From the NCBI GenBank assembly GCA_035574175.1, contig DATLZB010000177.1, forward strand, positions 1-49,025: a DNA stretch of 49,025 nt. Direction: 5' to 3'. The DNA is from DATLZB01 sp035574175. GTDB taxonomy: Bacteria; Pseudomonadota; Alphaproteobacteria; Rhizobiales; Hyphomicrobiaceae. Position numbers and translations under genes: made by a program. The notes under the pieces were generated by a model. It was given only the letters and a program-made list of their open reading frames with translations. It did not search any database and was not told the DNA's origin. Numbering within the stretch: position 1 is the first letter of the stretch; each line of letters opens with the position of its first letter. This document shows positions 26,162 to 34,530 of the stretch, one piece after another.

Positions 26162-27078
26162 GGCCGGGCCTCGGCCGAGAGCCGCCGCAGCTCACGCGAT
26201 AGCCAACGGTCGTTGGCAAGATCGGTCGGCGTGCCCTCCTCGGCTAACCTGCTGAAATGGGCGTACTCGGCAGCCCAGGTCGGATCGTCGCGGACGAGCG
26301 TCGAGCTCTCCTCGAGAGGGCGGCCGCTCGGCAACACGCGCACGCGGTGGGTAAAGGTCGTCGGTCCCCACTTACAGAGTGACCGGATGTGGGCACTGCC
26401 ATGTTCGGCAAAGAGGTCGCAGGTGAAATGGTTGCGCCAGGAAAGCAGGGTCATCTCCAGCTCGAGTTTCGGCCGGCTCGCCGAAGAGGCGACGACGACG
26501 TGGTCCGGCGCGCGGGTCTCGAAGGCGCTGGCCGAGACGATGCGCCAATCCTCGGCGACGTTTCCAAACCACCATCGCACCGTGTCAAGAAGGTGAGAGC
26601 CGAGATCCGGCAGAACGCCGCCGCCGCGGTCGCGCCAGTCTGACTGGCGCACCAGACGCGCCGTGCCGTTGCCGTAGAACATGCGGCAGCAATAGAGCCG
26701 GCCGAGCACGCCGGAGCGCACCAGCTCGCGCATGCGCAGGAAGTGCGGTTCGAAGCGGTGGTTGTAGGCGGTGTAGAGAAACGCGCCGGTCCTGCGTGCC
26801 GCCTCCTCGAGCTCGAGCAACTCGGTCTCGTTACCAGCCAAAAGCGGCTTCTCGACGAGAGCGTGCTTGCCGTGCTCCGCAAGATGGCGCAGCAGGTCGA
26901 GCTTGACGTCGTCCGGCGTGCACACGATGGCGGCGTCATAGCGCTCCAGCGGCACGGCTGAGAGCCTACGCCAGCTTGCATCCTCCGTGTAGGGATCAAC
27001 GATGCCAACGACATCCCTCCCGGCCACCTGCATGCGCTTCCTGCCCTGCACGCCATATCCGACGATGAGAACCCGCAT
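26158..27078 (-). CDS. Gfo/Idh/MocA-family oxidoreductase
   Basis: A 306-residue NAD(P)-dependent oxidoreductase. RVLIVGYGVQGRKRMQ is the N-terminal Rossmann loop, DAAIVCTPDDVK follows, and ALVEKPLLAG contains the EKP catalytic Lys motif. GGGVLPDLGSHLLDTVRWWFG is the family's HxxD-type C-terminal signature (shown in part: VLPDLGSHLLDTVRW). The ATG at 27078 has GGAGG fifteen bases and GGAG ten bases upstream; the longer frame adds an unlikely leader. Members act on sugars and nucleotide sugars, often reducing 3-keto intermediates, which fits the neighbouring dehydrogenase-like gene. The two genes overlap by ATGA. Confidence 0.92.
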   Translation of the reverse strand: MRVLIVGYGVQGRKRMQVAGRDVVGIVDPYTEDASWRRLSAVPLERYDAAIVCTPDDVKLDLLRHLAEHGKHALVEKPLLAGNETELLELEEAARRTGAFLYTAYNHRFEPHFLRMRELVRSGVLGRLYCCRMFYGNGTARLVRQSDWRDRGGGVLPDLGSHLLDTVRWWFGNVAEDWRIVSASAFETRAPDHVVVASSASRPKLELEMTLLSWRNHFTCDLFAEHGSAHIRSLCKWGPTTFTHRVRVLPSGRPLEESSTLVRDDPTWAAEYAHFSRLAEEGTPTDLANDRWLSRELRRLSAEARP

Positions 27079-27097
27079 AACCCGTGCTCCGCCTCCT

Positions 27098-28657
27098 TCA
27101 GTTGTAGTTGGCAAGCCGCTCGAAGCGGGCGAGCTTGTCGAGCACGTCCTTGGGGTGGACCGGCATGTTGCCTTCCAGTTCGCACTCGACCGCGGCGGCT
27201 AGGGCGCCCAAGACGGTGGCGGCGACCACATTACCGGTGGCCAGCAGAGAGGGTGCGGCGTAGGCAAGCAGGGCATCGCCCGCGCCCACCGCATCGGCGA
27301 CCCGTTCGGCGAAGCTGTCGAGGGCAAAGAAGGCGCGCACGTCCTCATCGCTCTTGGGCACGGCGCGGAACGCCATCAGACCCCGCTCGCCGAGCTTGAG
27401 GATCAGCGTCTTGCATTCGGCCTGTCGATAGAGGCGCAGGCCGAGCGGGCGGATGACCGAGTCCTGGTCGCCAAGCGCGAAACGCGCCTCGCGCTCATTG
27501 GGCGTGACGAGATCGAAGCCGCGAAACTCGAGGATGTTGCCCCAGCGACTCGCCACCTGGCTGTCGGCCACCCGGAAAGCGCGCCGAGGGATGGCCCGGG
27601 TCAGCGGCGGGATGGTGTCGCGATTGTAGATGCCGTGCCGGAAGTCGCTGAACACGACGACGTCAGCGGGCACCTCGTCGATCTGATCGCAGAGCGTCTT
27701 CAAGATGCGATCGGAGATCGAGCGGTTGTCGAGGGTGTCAACCTTGATCAGGTTGTAGCCGGCGGCCACGATCGCATTCTTGTTGGTGGTCGGCCGCGTG
27801 CGGTCGACGATGGGCAGGCATTCGACCCCGGCCGCGCCCAGGTCCTTCAAGGCGAACTCGGCGAGCGCGTCGTCACCGAGCACCGTCGAGTAAGTGACCC
27901 TGGCACCGGCTGCCTGCAAGTGCTTGGCGACGATGCCGGCCCCACCGACGAAGTCCGTGCGGCTCTCGAAGCGTACGCTCATGGTGGGCGTCTTGGCCAT
28001 GCCGCCGATCATCGTGCAGCGCGTGTAGCTGTCGACGATGGTATCGCCGACCACATGAACGCGGATGCCTTCGACCAAATCGAGCGCCCGGCGAATATCG
28101 GCGGTGGTGAGCTCTTCGGCCGCAAGCAGCGCCATCAGCTTCTCGGTGGCGATGGCGGGCGGCTCGGTTTCGATGAGATGAGAGGAGGAATACACGATGT
28201 CGCCGGGCGTGAAGATGATCTCGCCGCCGTAGGCCTCGACCGCCGCCTTTTCCTCCGCCGTGCGCGGATGCAGGCCGTTGCGCGCGTATTCGTAACCCTT
28301 GGCGAAGTAATCAGGCTCGATGAGTGCGATGTTGGCAATCGGCGTCGGGTGCGGATCGATCACCACGTAATCGACGACTTCCAGCGCGGCGAGATTGAAG
28401 GCGCGCAGATCCTGCGGGACGAAGGGGCGGAAGTTTGCCTTGGCGATGTGGGCATCGGCGGTCAGGCTGGCGATCAGAACGTCGGCCTTGCTCTTGGCAT
28501 AGAGCAGATGACGGATGTGTCCAGGATGGACGATGTCGAAGGTGCCGTGACACATGATGACGCGCTTGCGGCGCGGGCGCGGGCCGATGAGGGCAGCCAC
28601 CTGATCCGCCGACTTGACCTTGTGGCTCACGAGCCTGCGGCTGGCCTCGTCCATCAT
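27098..28657 (-). CDS. HldE-like bifunctional enzyme with domains in reverse order: nucleotidyltransferase, then PfkB kinase
   Basis: A 519-residue fusion. Residues 30-150 are a RfaE/glycerol-3-phosphate-type nucleotidyltransferase with HGTFDIVHPGH at 37-47 (HxGH 44-47). Residues 195-519 are a PfkB-family sugar kinase with VGGAGIVAKHL at 237-247 and the anion-hole and catalytic GAGD at 458-461. Classical HldE has the kinase first and the nucleotidyltransferase last; here the order is inverted. In the heptose pathway such an enzyme phosphorylates heptose-7-phosphate at C1 and later transfers a nucleotide. GmhA- and GmhB-like genes upstream in the run complete that pathway. ATGATG at the start overlaps the preceding epimerase stop, with GGAG eight bases before. 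Confidence 0.9.
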   Translation of the reverse strand: MMDEASRRLVSHKVKSADQVAALIGPRPRRKRVIMCHGTFDIVHPGHIRHLLYAKSKADVLIASLTADAHIAKANFRPFVPQDLRAFNLAALEVVDYVVIDPHPTPIANIALIEPDYFAKGYEYARNGLHPRTAEEKAAVEAYGGEIIFTPGDIVYSSSHLIETEPPAIATEKLMALLAAEELTTADIRRALDLVEGIRVHVVGDTIVDSYTRCTMIGGMAKTPTMSVRFESRTDFVGGAGIVAKHLQAAGARVTYSTVLGDDALAEFALKDLGAAGVECLPIVDRTRPTTNKNAIVAAGYNLIKVDTLDNRSISDRILKTLCDQIDEVPADVVVFSDFRHGIYNRDTIPPLTRAIPRRAFRVADSQVASRWGNILEFRGFDLVTPNEREARFALGDQDSVIRPLGLRLYRQAECKTLILKLGERGLMAFRAVPKSDEDVRAFFALDSFAERVADAVGAGDALLAYAAPSLLATGNVVAATVLGALAAAVECELEGNMPVHPKDVLDKLARFERLANYN

Positions 28658-29658
28658 CTTCGTTTCTCCGGCGCCAGGGCCGCGAACCATCCGGCGGTTG
28701 CCGCCGCGATCGATTGCGGCTCCCAGAGCGGCGCATCGCGCCAAGACTCGATCTCGGCCAGCATGCCCCTGACGCCTTCCTCGAAGGCGACTTTCGGCAC
28801 CCAGCCGAGATCGCGGGTAATCCGGGCGATGTCGGCGTGCGTGCAATCGGGCTCACCCGGGCGCTTCGGCACGTTGACGACCGGCCCGCCGATCAGCTCG
28901 ACCAAGCGGTTGATAGCCTGCGGAGCACCTGCGCCGACGTTCCAAATGCGCCCCGAAAAGGCCGTCTCGGCCGCGCGCAGGAAAGCGTCCGCCACGTCGG
29001 TGACGTAGACGAAATCGCGCCGCTGGGTGCCGTCGCCGACGACGGTGAGCGGCTTGCCCGACAGCTTCTGGCGCAAGAAGACCCCGAATACGGCCCCGTA
29101 GGCGCCAGTGGTGCGGACGCGGGGGCCGTAGGCGTTGAAGATGCGCAGCGAGTTTGCCGGCAGGCGGTAGACCGCATGCCAGTGCAGCGCTGCCTGCTCG
29201 CCCATATACTTGCTGAGCGCGTAGGGATACTGGGGGGATACCGGGTGATCCTCGCGCGTCGGCGTGTGGGCAAGGCCATAGCAGGAGGAGGAAGCGGCGT
29301 AGACGAACTTCTCGATGCAGGCGGCTCGCGCGCATTCCAGCACGGCGACGGTGCCCTGTACGTTGGTGGACATGTATTCCGCCGGCCGCTCGATGGAGGG
29401 CACGATGTCACCGATGCCGGCGAAGTGGAAGACGTAGGTTGCACCCCTAAAGAGGGAGGAGGACGGGATCAGGTGCAAGATGTCGGCGCGCTCGAGGGAG
29501 AGGGCTGGGTTGCGCGCGTGACGCGCGAGGTTGGATTCGCGGCCCGAGCGGAGATTGTCGATCGCGCGCACGGTGAAGCCCTGATCAAGGAGGAGGTCGA
29601 CCATATGGCTGCCGATGAAGCCGGCACCACCGGTCACGACTGCGATCCTGCGGTTCAT
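28654..29658 (-). CDS. NAD-dependent epimerase/dehydratase (UDP-glucose 4-epimerase-like)
   Basis: A 334-residue extended SDR acting on nucleotide sugars. It contains VVTGGAGFIGSHMVDLLL for NAD binding, FHFAGIGDIVPSIERP, AASSSCYGLAHTP with the catalytic Ser, YPYALSKYMGEQ with Tyr-x3-Lys, LRIFNAYGPR, and GDGTQRRDFVYVTDVADA. All catalytic residues appear intact. It couples by ATGA overlaps on both sides, to another epimerase upstream and the HldE-like fusion downstream. 4-epimerisation or 4,6-dehydration of the activated sugar are both possible; the pattern is closest to epimerases of the WbpP/GalE type. Confidence 0.93.
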   Translation of the reverse strand: MNRRIAVVTGGAGFIGSHMVDLLLDQGFTVRAIDNLRSGRESNLARHARNPALSLERADILHLIPSSSLFRGATYVFHFAGIGDIVPSIERPAEYMSTNVQGTVAVLECARAACIEKFVYAASSSCYGLAHTPTREDHPVSPQYPYALSKYMGEQAALHWHAVYRLPANSLRIFNAYGPRVRTTGAYGAVFGVFLRQKLSGKPLTVVGDGTQRRDFVYVTDVADAFLRAAETAFSGRIWNVGAGAPQAINRLVELIGGPVVNVPKRPGEPDCTHADIARITRDLGWVPKVAFEEGVRGMLAEIESWRDAPLWEPQSIAAATAGWFAALAPEKRR

Positions 29659-30662
29659 CTCACGCCGATCATCTTCATGGTGCGCACGTTGTAGTAGGCG
29701 GGGTCGTCAAGGCTGTTGGGCAGCAGGTTGTTGGCGAAGGCGCGGACCAGATCGCGCACGGCGTCCTCGATGGTTCGCTTCGGCCGATAGCCAAGGACGC
29801 GGTGTACCTTGTCGGAGTTCACGTGATAGGAGCGGGTGTCGTCGGATGGCGTGGTCACGATCTCGATGCCGCCTTGCCGCGGTAACACCTCCTGCACGAT
29901 GCGACGTACCATCACGGCAATGTCGGCGATCGAGTGATTTTCAAAGGCTACATTGAACGTCTCGCCGTGTATTCTCTCATGGGGCGCCTCGAGCATCAGC
30001 TCGTAGGCATCGGCCATGTCTTCGATGTGCAGGTTAGGACGCATCTGTTTGCCGCCGAAAACGGTGATGATGCCCTTGTTGACGGCGTGGTTGGTGAGGA
30101 TGTTGACGGAAAGGTCGAGCCGAGTACGCGGGCTGTAGCCGCAAATGGTCGCTGGACGAAGAATTGCGCAGGTGAAGCCATCGGACTTGTGCTTCAACAG
30201 CAACGGCTCGCAGAGTCCCTTGAAGCGGTTGTAGAGCGTCAAGGGAACCAAGGGATGCTCCTCGGTGACGTCCGGTGCGTCCGAGATGCCGTAGACGGAG
30301 CTCGATGAGCAGTAGATGAAGCGTCGGACGCCCGCCTCTTTGGCGGCGATCACCATCGGCTCGAAGCAATCGTAGTTCACCGACTTGGACAAGGCTTCGT
30401 CGAGCTCAAAGCTGGCGTCGTTGGAGATGCAGGCGAGGTGGAGGACCGCGTCCTGGCCCTTCAGCGCGGCGGCAAGCCTCGTCGTGTCGCGGATGTCGCC
30501 CTTAATTACGCGAAGTGCCGGATGGTTGGGCAGCCGGCAACCGTACCAGAGCGCGTCGTAGATGGTCGTCCGGTATCCGCGATCGAGCAGGCGCGGAACC
30601 AGCACGTGGCCGACATAACCGGCGCCGCCGGTCACCAGCACGTTTTTCAGCTCGGGATTCAT
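29655..30662 (-). CDS. NAD-dependent epimerase/dehydratase (extended SDR)
   Basis: A 335-residue extended SDR. It opens with NVLVTGGAGYVGHVLVPRLL and has LHLACISNDASFELD, YCSSSSVYGIS, and the catalytic YNRFKG (Tyr-x3-Lys), then LRPATICGYSPRTRLDLSVN and a GKQMRPNLHIEDMADAYEL substrate-site segment. The SNDASF and YSPRTRLDL patterns are typical of a subgroup found in surface polysaccharide clusters. ATG at 30662 is chosen; a GTG at 30677 would add five residues. Its stop overlaps the next epimerase start (ATGA). Its intact catalytic triad suggests real activity on a nucleotide sugar. Confidence 0.92.
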   Translation of the reverse strand: MNPELKNVLVTGGAGYVGHVLVPRLLDRGYRTTIYDALWYGCRLPNHPALRVIKGDIRDTTRLAAALKGQDAVLHLACISNDASFELDEALSKSVNYDCFEPMVIAAKEAGVRRFIYCSSSSVYGISDAPDVTEEHPLVPLTLYNRFKGLCEPLLLKHKSDGFTCAILRPATICGYSPRTRLDLSVNILTNHAVNKGIITVFGGKQMRPNLHIEDMADAYELMLEAPHERIHGETFNVAFENHSIADIAVMVRRIVQEVLPRQGGIEIVTTPSDDTRSYHVNSDKVHRVLGYRPKRTIEDAVRDLVRAFANNLLPNSLDDPAYYNVRTMKMIGVR

Positions 30663-30727
30663 CGCTCTCGACGGCACTCACCGGATGGTCGGGGCACGAA
30701 GGCGCGTCAGCTCTCCCTCGGAGGAAC

Positions 30728-31477
30728 TCAGGAAAGGGCTTCGACAGAGGCAATGGGTATCGCGTAGTTCGCGGCCACGGCGTCGCGGTGGAACATGGCA
30801 ACGGTCTCGCGCGAATACACGCCAAGGTCCTTGCCCACCAGCTCGAGCTTGCGCAGCAGCTCGGGCGTCACCGTGATGATGTGACAGCCCGTGGCATCGG
30901 CCTGAAACACGTTCAGCAGCTCGCGGGGGCTCGCCCACAGCAGCTCAGCCCGCGGGCGCGAGCGCATCAGCCGCAGCGCCTCCAGCATGTGCGGCACGGG
31001 ATCGCGCCCGGTGTCGGCAATGCGTCCGGCAAAAACGGATATGATCGCCGGAACCGCCTCGGCCAGGGCCGCGCACATCTCGCCGACCTGATCGAGCGTC
31101 ATCACCGCGGTGACGTTGAGCTTGATGCCGGACCTTGAAAGCCGCGCGACGAGGGGGGCCGCAGAGGTGCCACGGGTGTCGGTCACCGGCACCTTCACGT
31201 AAACGTTGCGGCCCCATGAGGCGATCTCGCGGGCCTCAGCCTCCATGGTGGGGAAGTCGTCGGCGAGCACCTCGAACGAGACCGGACGATCACCGACAAT
31301 GCCCAGCACCGATCGCGCGAAGGCTCTGTAGTCGGCAACACCGGCAGCGCGCATGAGCGTTGGGTTGGTGGTAAATCCGGAGATGCGCGGATCGGCGGCC
31401 ATCGCGCGTACGTCGTTGAGATTGGCCCCGTCGGCGAAAATCCGTATCTGAAGGTCGTCCACATTGGCACATTTCAT
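30728..31477 (-). CDS. Transaldolase / fructose-6-phosphate aldolase-like protein
   Basis: A 249-residue small transaldolase-family enzyme. IFADGANLNDVRAM at the start gives the conserved Asp16. GFTTNPTLMRAAG is a family signature, and NVYVKVPVTD holds the Schiff-base Lys95. LNVTAVMTLDQV and ISVFAGRIADTGRDP complete the barrel. It overlaps the GmhB-like gene by ATGA and lies in the same run as a split transketolase. It could interconvert the sedoheptulose-7-phosphate pool or join a dihydroxyacetone unit to an aldose to build a longer sugar. Such a gene is unusual in a polysaccharide operon. Confidence 0.9.
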   Translation of the reverse strand: MKCANVDDLQIRIFADGANLNDVRAMAADPRISGFTTNPTLMRAAGVADYRAFARSVLGIVGDRPVSFEVLADDFPTMEAEAREIASWGRNVYVKVPVTDTRGTSAAPLVARLSRSGIKLNVTAVMTLDQVGEMCAALAEAVPAIISVFAGRIADTGRDPVPHMLEALRLMRSRPRAELLWASPRELLNVFQADATGCHIITVTPELLRKLELVGKDLGVYSRETVAMFHRDAVAANYAIPIASVEALS

Positions 31478-32028
31478 CGCGCAGCCCCCGACAACCATTT
31501 GCTCGTCAATATTGAATTCACAGCTTCCAACAAAGATTTGGCAATAATGTCCGGAATACCGGAAAGGCAATTTTGGTAATCGTCGGAAATCAGCGCTGTC
31601 AAGAAACACCCGGCGCTGATTCCAGCCTCGATGTCCGACATCCGATCACCGACCATGAAACTTTGCGCGAGGCAAATTCCGTGTTTGGCGGCAGCCGCGA
31701 TCAGCATGCCCGGACGGGGCTTGCGGCAGGCGCAGGCTGCGGCAGCGGTATGCGGGCAGACCTCGATCCCATCGAATGGCAGCCGGCGCCGCAGCTCGGC
31801 GTGGATGGCATTAAGATTGGCCGCAGTTATGCGTCCGGTCGAAAGGTCGGGCTGGTTGGTGACGACGATAATCATGTATTGCGCAGCCTTAAGTTTCGCC
31901 ATCGCCTCCACGACACCCGGCAGAACGCGCAGTTCGTCGACGCAAGTGGGCGCCACCGGTTTGCCGTCACGCAGAACGTTGGCGTTGATCACGCCGTCGC
32001 GGTCGAGAAAGGCGGCGCGGACTACCAT
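31474..32028 (-). CDS. gmhB: D-glycero-heptose-1,7-bisphosphate phosphatase-like HAD protein (GmhB-like)
   Basis: A 184-residue HAD phosphatase of the histidinol/heptose-bisphosphate group. FLDRDGVIN carries the nucleophile Asp and acid/base Asp, VVTNQPDLSTG matches motif II, and GDRMSDIEAG motif IV. CPHTAAAACACRKPRPGM holds the Cys/His/Cys/Cys zinc site that characterises GmhB. The ATG at 32028 overlaps the isomerase stop by seven bases. Expected role: removal of the C7 phosphate of heptose-1,7-bisphosphate before nucleotide transfer. GmhA-like and HldE-like genes in the same run support this. Confidence 0.9.
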   Translation of the reverse strand: MVVRAAFLDRDGVINANVLRDGKPVAPTCVDELRVLPGVVEAMAKLKAAQYMIIVVTNQPDLSTGRITAANLNAIHAELRRRLPFDGIEVCPHTAAAACACRKPRPGMLIAAAAKHGICLAQSFMVGDRMSDIEAGISAGCFLTALISDDYQNCLSGIPDIIAKSLLEAVNSILTSKWLSGAAR

Positions 32029-32606
32029 TTGGTCGGCGCCTGTTGCAGACGCGGATGGGAGACGAGGGCGTGCCACACGACGGCCTGGAAGGCCTCCACG
32101 TGCGGAGTGACGCGGGGCTCGGCATGCGTGGGCACGACCAGCACGACGTCGCCCACGCGCTTGGTATGGCCACCGTCGCGGCCGACGATGCCCAGCACCT
32201 TCATTCCACGCGCCCGGGCCTCCTCGAGAGCCGTTACGATGTTGGGACTGACGTTGCGCTCGAGGTTGCCGCCGCCGACGGAGAACACCATCAGCGCGTC
32301 GGCAGCTCCGGCGCGGCTGACCTTCAGCCATTCGGCGAAGACGGTGTGCCAACCGTCGTCGTTGGTGCGCGCGGTGAGCTCGGAGACGTTGTCCGTCGGC
32401 GCGTAGGCCTCGATGCCACACAGCTTGCGGAAGTCGTTGACGGCGTGGCTGCAGTTGGCCGCGCTTCCGCCCACGCCCACGATGAACAGCCGCCCGCCGC
32501 GCTCGCGCAGCCTTACGAGTGCATCGCACATCGCCTCTATGGTGTCGCAGGAAAGGCTCTGCGCGATGCGGCTCACCTCGCCCATGTACTGATTCACGTA
32601 TCCCAT
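32022..32606 (-). CDS. gmhA: Sedoheptulose-7-phosphate isomerase-like SIS-domain protein (GmhA-like)
   Basis: A 194-residue SIS-domain protein of phosphoheptose-isomerase type. LFIVGVGGSAANCSHAV is the phosphosugar-binding loop. ELTARTNDDGWHTVFAEWL and VFSVGGGNLERN correspond to GmhA active-site segments, and PHVEAFQAVVWHALV carries the C-terminal His. At the helix that in GmhA reads AAExxGR this protein reads VNDFRK, so the general-base Glu may be replaced by Asp58. The start at 32606 has GGGGAG five bases before. It is followed immediately by the GmhB-like gene. Substrate is probably sedoheptulose-7-phosphate, but a related ketose is possible. Confidence 0.88.
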   Translation of the reverse strand: MGYVNQYMGEVSRIAQSLSCDTIEAMCDALVRLRERGGRLFIVGVGGSAANCSHAVNDFRKLCGIEAYAPTDNVSELTARTNDDGWHTVFAEWLKVSRAGAADALMVFSVGGGNLERNVSPNIVTALEEARARGMKVLGIVGRDGGHTKRVGDVVLVVPTHAEPRVTPHVEAFQAVVWHALVSHPRLQQAPTKW

Positions 32607-32638
32607 CTCGGCTCCCCTTTGCACCGAACCGGTGACCG

Positions 32639-33391
32639 TCAGGCGCGGCTCAGTTCGCCGTAATGTGCGAGGACATCGGCGACCGGACCGCGCCGGACGA
32701 TGCGGCCCTGGTCGAGCAGAGCGGCTTCGCTGCAGAACTCCGCGATCAGCTCGCGCGAGTGCGAGGCCAGCACCATGATGGAGCAAGCGTCGATCATGCG
32801 CTCGAGCCGCAGCTTGGCCTTCTTGGCGAAGCGAGCGTCGCCGGCACCGATGCCCTCGTCCATGATGATGATCTCGGGCGCGATCGCGGTGGTGATGGCG
32901 AAGGCGAGGCGAACGACCATGCCCGAGCTGAACGTTTTGAGCGGCAGAGAAAGGAAGTCGCCGAGCTCGGTGAACTCGGCGATCTCCGGCATCCGTTCGG
33001 CGATCTCGGCGGGCGACATGCCCAGGTAGAGTCCGCAGTTCACGATGTTTTCGTAGCCGGTGTCGTCGGGATCCATGCCGAGCCCCATGGTGATCAGGGT
33101 GGCGGTGCGGCCCGACACCAGCACCTCGCCCTGGCTCGGCTCGTAAATGCCGCCGAGGACCTTGATCAGCGTCGACTTGCCGGAGCCGTTGTGGCCGACA
33201 AGACCGAGCCGCATGCCGTCCGCCAGAGCCAGATCGATGCCGCGCAGGGCGGTAACGAACGGAATGGAGCCCGGGGCGGCGCGGCCTATGATGCCGCCGA
33301 CACGGCGCGACAGCAGGTCGACACGGAAGCTGCGGTGCGCCTCGTAAACGGGATAGCGCAGCCATACGTCGCGAAGAGCAATCTCGGCCAT
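32639..33391 (-). CDS. Polysaccharide ABC exporter ATPase (KpsT/Wzt-like, no C-terminal domain)
   Basis: A 250-residue ATPase of the polysaccharide export class. GHNGSGKST is Walker A, FSSGMVVRLAFA the signature, IIIMDEGIGAGD Walker B, and VLASHSREL the switch His region. Unlike the second ATPase of this locus (17288-18664), it ends right after the nucleotide-binding domain, so it lacks a glycan-recognition domain. It is ten bases after its permease. The pair starts the long minus-strand run. Such two-component exporters carry capsule or O-polysaccharide precursors without terminal recognition. Confidence 0.93.
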   Translation of the reverse strand: MAEIALRDVWLRYPVYEAHRSFRVDLLSRRVGGIIGRAAPGSIPFVTALRGIDLALADGMRLGLVGHNGSGKSTLIKVLGGIYEPSQGEVLVSGRTATLITMGLGMDPDDTGYENIVNCGLYLGMSPAEIAERMPEIAEFTELGDFLSLPLKTFSSGMVVRLAFAITTAIAPEIIIMDEGIGAGDARFAKKAKLRLERMIDACSIMVLASHSRELIAEFCSEAALLDQGRIVRRGPVADVLAHYGELSRA

Positions 33392-33401
33392 GGCGCCAGC
33401 C

Positions 33402-34268
33402 TCACGTGATCCAGAACACCAGAACATGGCGGCGCCTGCCGAACAGCCAGGCGGTCGCCAGCGTCCCCGCGATCAGGGCCGCGACCAGCACGAGGTAACT
33501 TGAGAGCGGTGGGACTTCCGCCAACAGCGGCGCGCGAATGACGACGGCAAGATGGTGAAGCAGGTTCGGCATCAACAGGTAGACCTGCTGCGCCTCGCTC
33601 AGCATTTCGGGCCGGTAGAATATGGGGGTGGCAAACACCATGATCTGCAGGGCGTTGGCGACAAGCTGAGCGACGTCGCGATAACGCGCGGACAGCACGG
33701 CTATGGCAAAGGCGATCCAGGCGAGATTGCCGATCAGCAGCAGGTAGCCGGGCATCAGGAGCAGCAGGTGCCAGGAGAGGCCAACGGGATAGAGCAGGAT
33801 AAGCAGAACGTAGAGCACGTAGTGATGGGCATGGACGATCAGATTGCGCCACAGCATCGCCAACACGAACAGCGAGTAGGGAAACGGCACGTGCTGGCGA
33901 ATGCCGGCGGCGCCGGTCAGCGCGGTGGTGGCCTCCGACATCACCGCGTAAAGCAGGGTCCAGGCGATCAAGCCGGTCGTCAGGTAGGGGATGTACTGGG
34001 AGGGGGCGAGCGAGAGAACGCGCGAGAAGACGAAGCCGACGAAAAGTACGTATAGGGCAATGTGTCCGGTCGCCCAAAAGGGGCCCAGCACCGTTCTACG
34101 GTAGCGGCGGCGCAGCTCCCGATGCCCAAGACGCAGCCAGAGGGCGCGCTGGCGCCAGGCGGCGGAGAGGTCCTCGAGCGCGACGCGGAGCGGAGATGCG
34201 AGGTGGCGGTGACCGTCCAGCGCGCCGGGCGCGGCGGCGCTCGTGTGAATGCCGATGCCTTCCGCCAT
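33402..34268 (-). CDS. Polysaccharide ABC exporter permease (KpsM/RfbA type)
   Basis: A 288-residue inner-membrane permease of the ABC-2 polysaccharide class. LWLRLGHRELRRRYRRTVLG is the amphipathic N-terminal gate segment. Six hydrophobic spans follow, for example ALYVLFVGFVFSRVL, LLLLMPGYLLLIGNLAWI and YLVLVAALIAGTLATAWLF, and FATPIFYRPEML is the conserved periplasmic turn. It is the first gene of the 18-gene run; the 260 bases upstream are comparatively AT-rich and probably hold the operon promoter. It would work with the ATPase gene just downstream. Confidence 0.92.
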   Translation of the reverse strand: MAEGIGIHTSAAAPGALDGHRHLASPLRVALEDLSAAWRQRALWLRLGHRELRRRYRRTVLGPFWATGHIALYVLFVGFVFSRVLSLAPSQYIPYLTTGLIAWTLLYAVMSEATTALTGAAGIRQHVPFPYSLFVLAMLWRNLIVHAHHYVLYVLLILLYPVGLSWHLLLLMPGYLLLIGNLAWIAFAIAVLSARYRDVAQLVANALQIMVFATPIFYRPEMLSEAQQVYLLMPNLLHHLAVVIRAPLLAEVPPLSSYLVLVAALIAGTLATAWLFGRRRHVLVFWIT

Positions 34269-34530
34269 GCTCCGGCTGAACCTCCGCCCTTTTGTGACGC
34301 CCCCGCAAACGGCAGTCGGCCCGCAGCTTGCGGAACGGCCGACTCGCGGAGCTGCCTAATCCAACAGGTGCAGCGACCCGAGGTATCCCCATCGATTCAA
34401 GAGACCAGTTACTCGACGACAGGCGGTGCGCGATCAAGTGGGGCGCTCAAATCCACCGCCGACTGTGAGCAATTCGACCCGGTTTTATATTTGATATCCT
34501 TTGTCGCACATTTGCTATTCAGAAGGCCGC
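34269..34530. other. Probable promoter region of the 18-gene minus-strand run
   Basis: No gene is supported in these 262 bases. A strikingly AT-rich stretch at about 34480-34520 stands out from the GC-rich surroundings. It contains the partly palindromic element listed separately at 34487-34503. Exact -35 and -10 boxes cannot be assigned with confidence on the minus strand. Confidence 0.4.
34487..34503. promoter_or_regulatory. AT-rich near-palindromic element, copy 1
   Basis: ATATTTGATATCCTTTG, with an ATATT-T-GATAT core that is one mismatch from a perfect inverted repeat. It matches the element at 41325-41341 at 14 of 17 positions. It lies about 220 bases before the first permease gene. A regulator or promoter role is inferred from the match and the intergenic position. 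Confidence 0.3.

Noticed and set aside
32607..33365. Extension of the GmhA-like frame over the ABC ATPase gene
   Set aside because: The overlapping frame encodes Walker A, signature and Walker B; the GmhA start at 32606 has a ribosome site.
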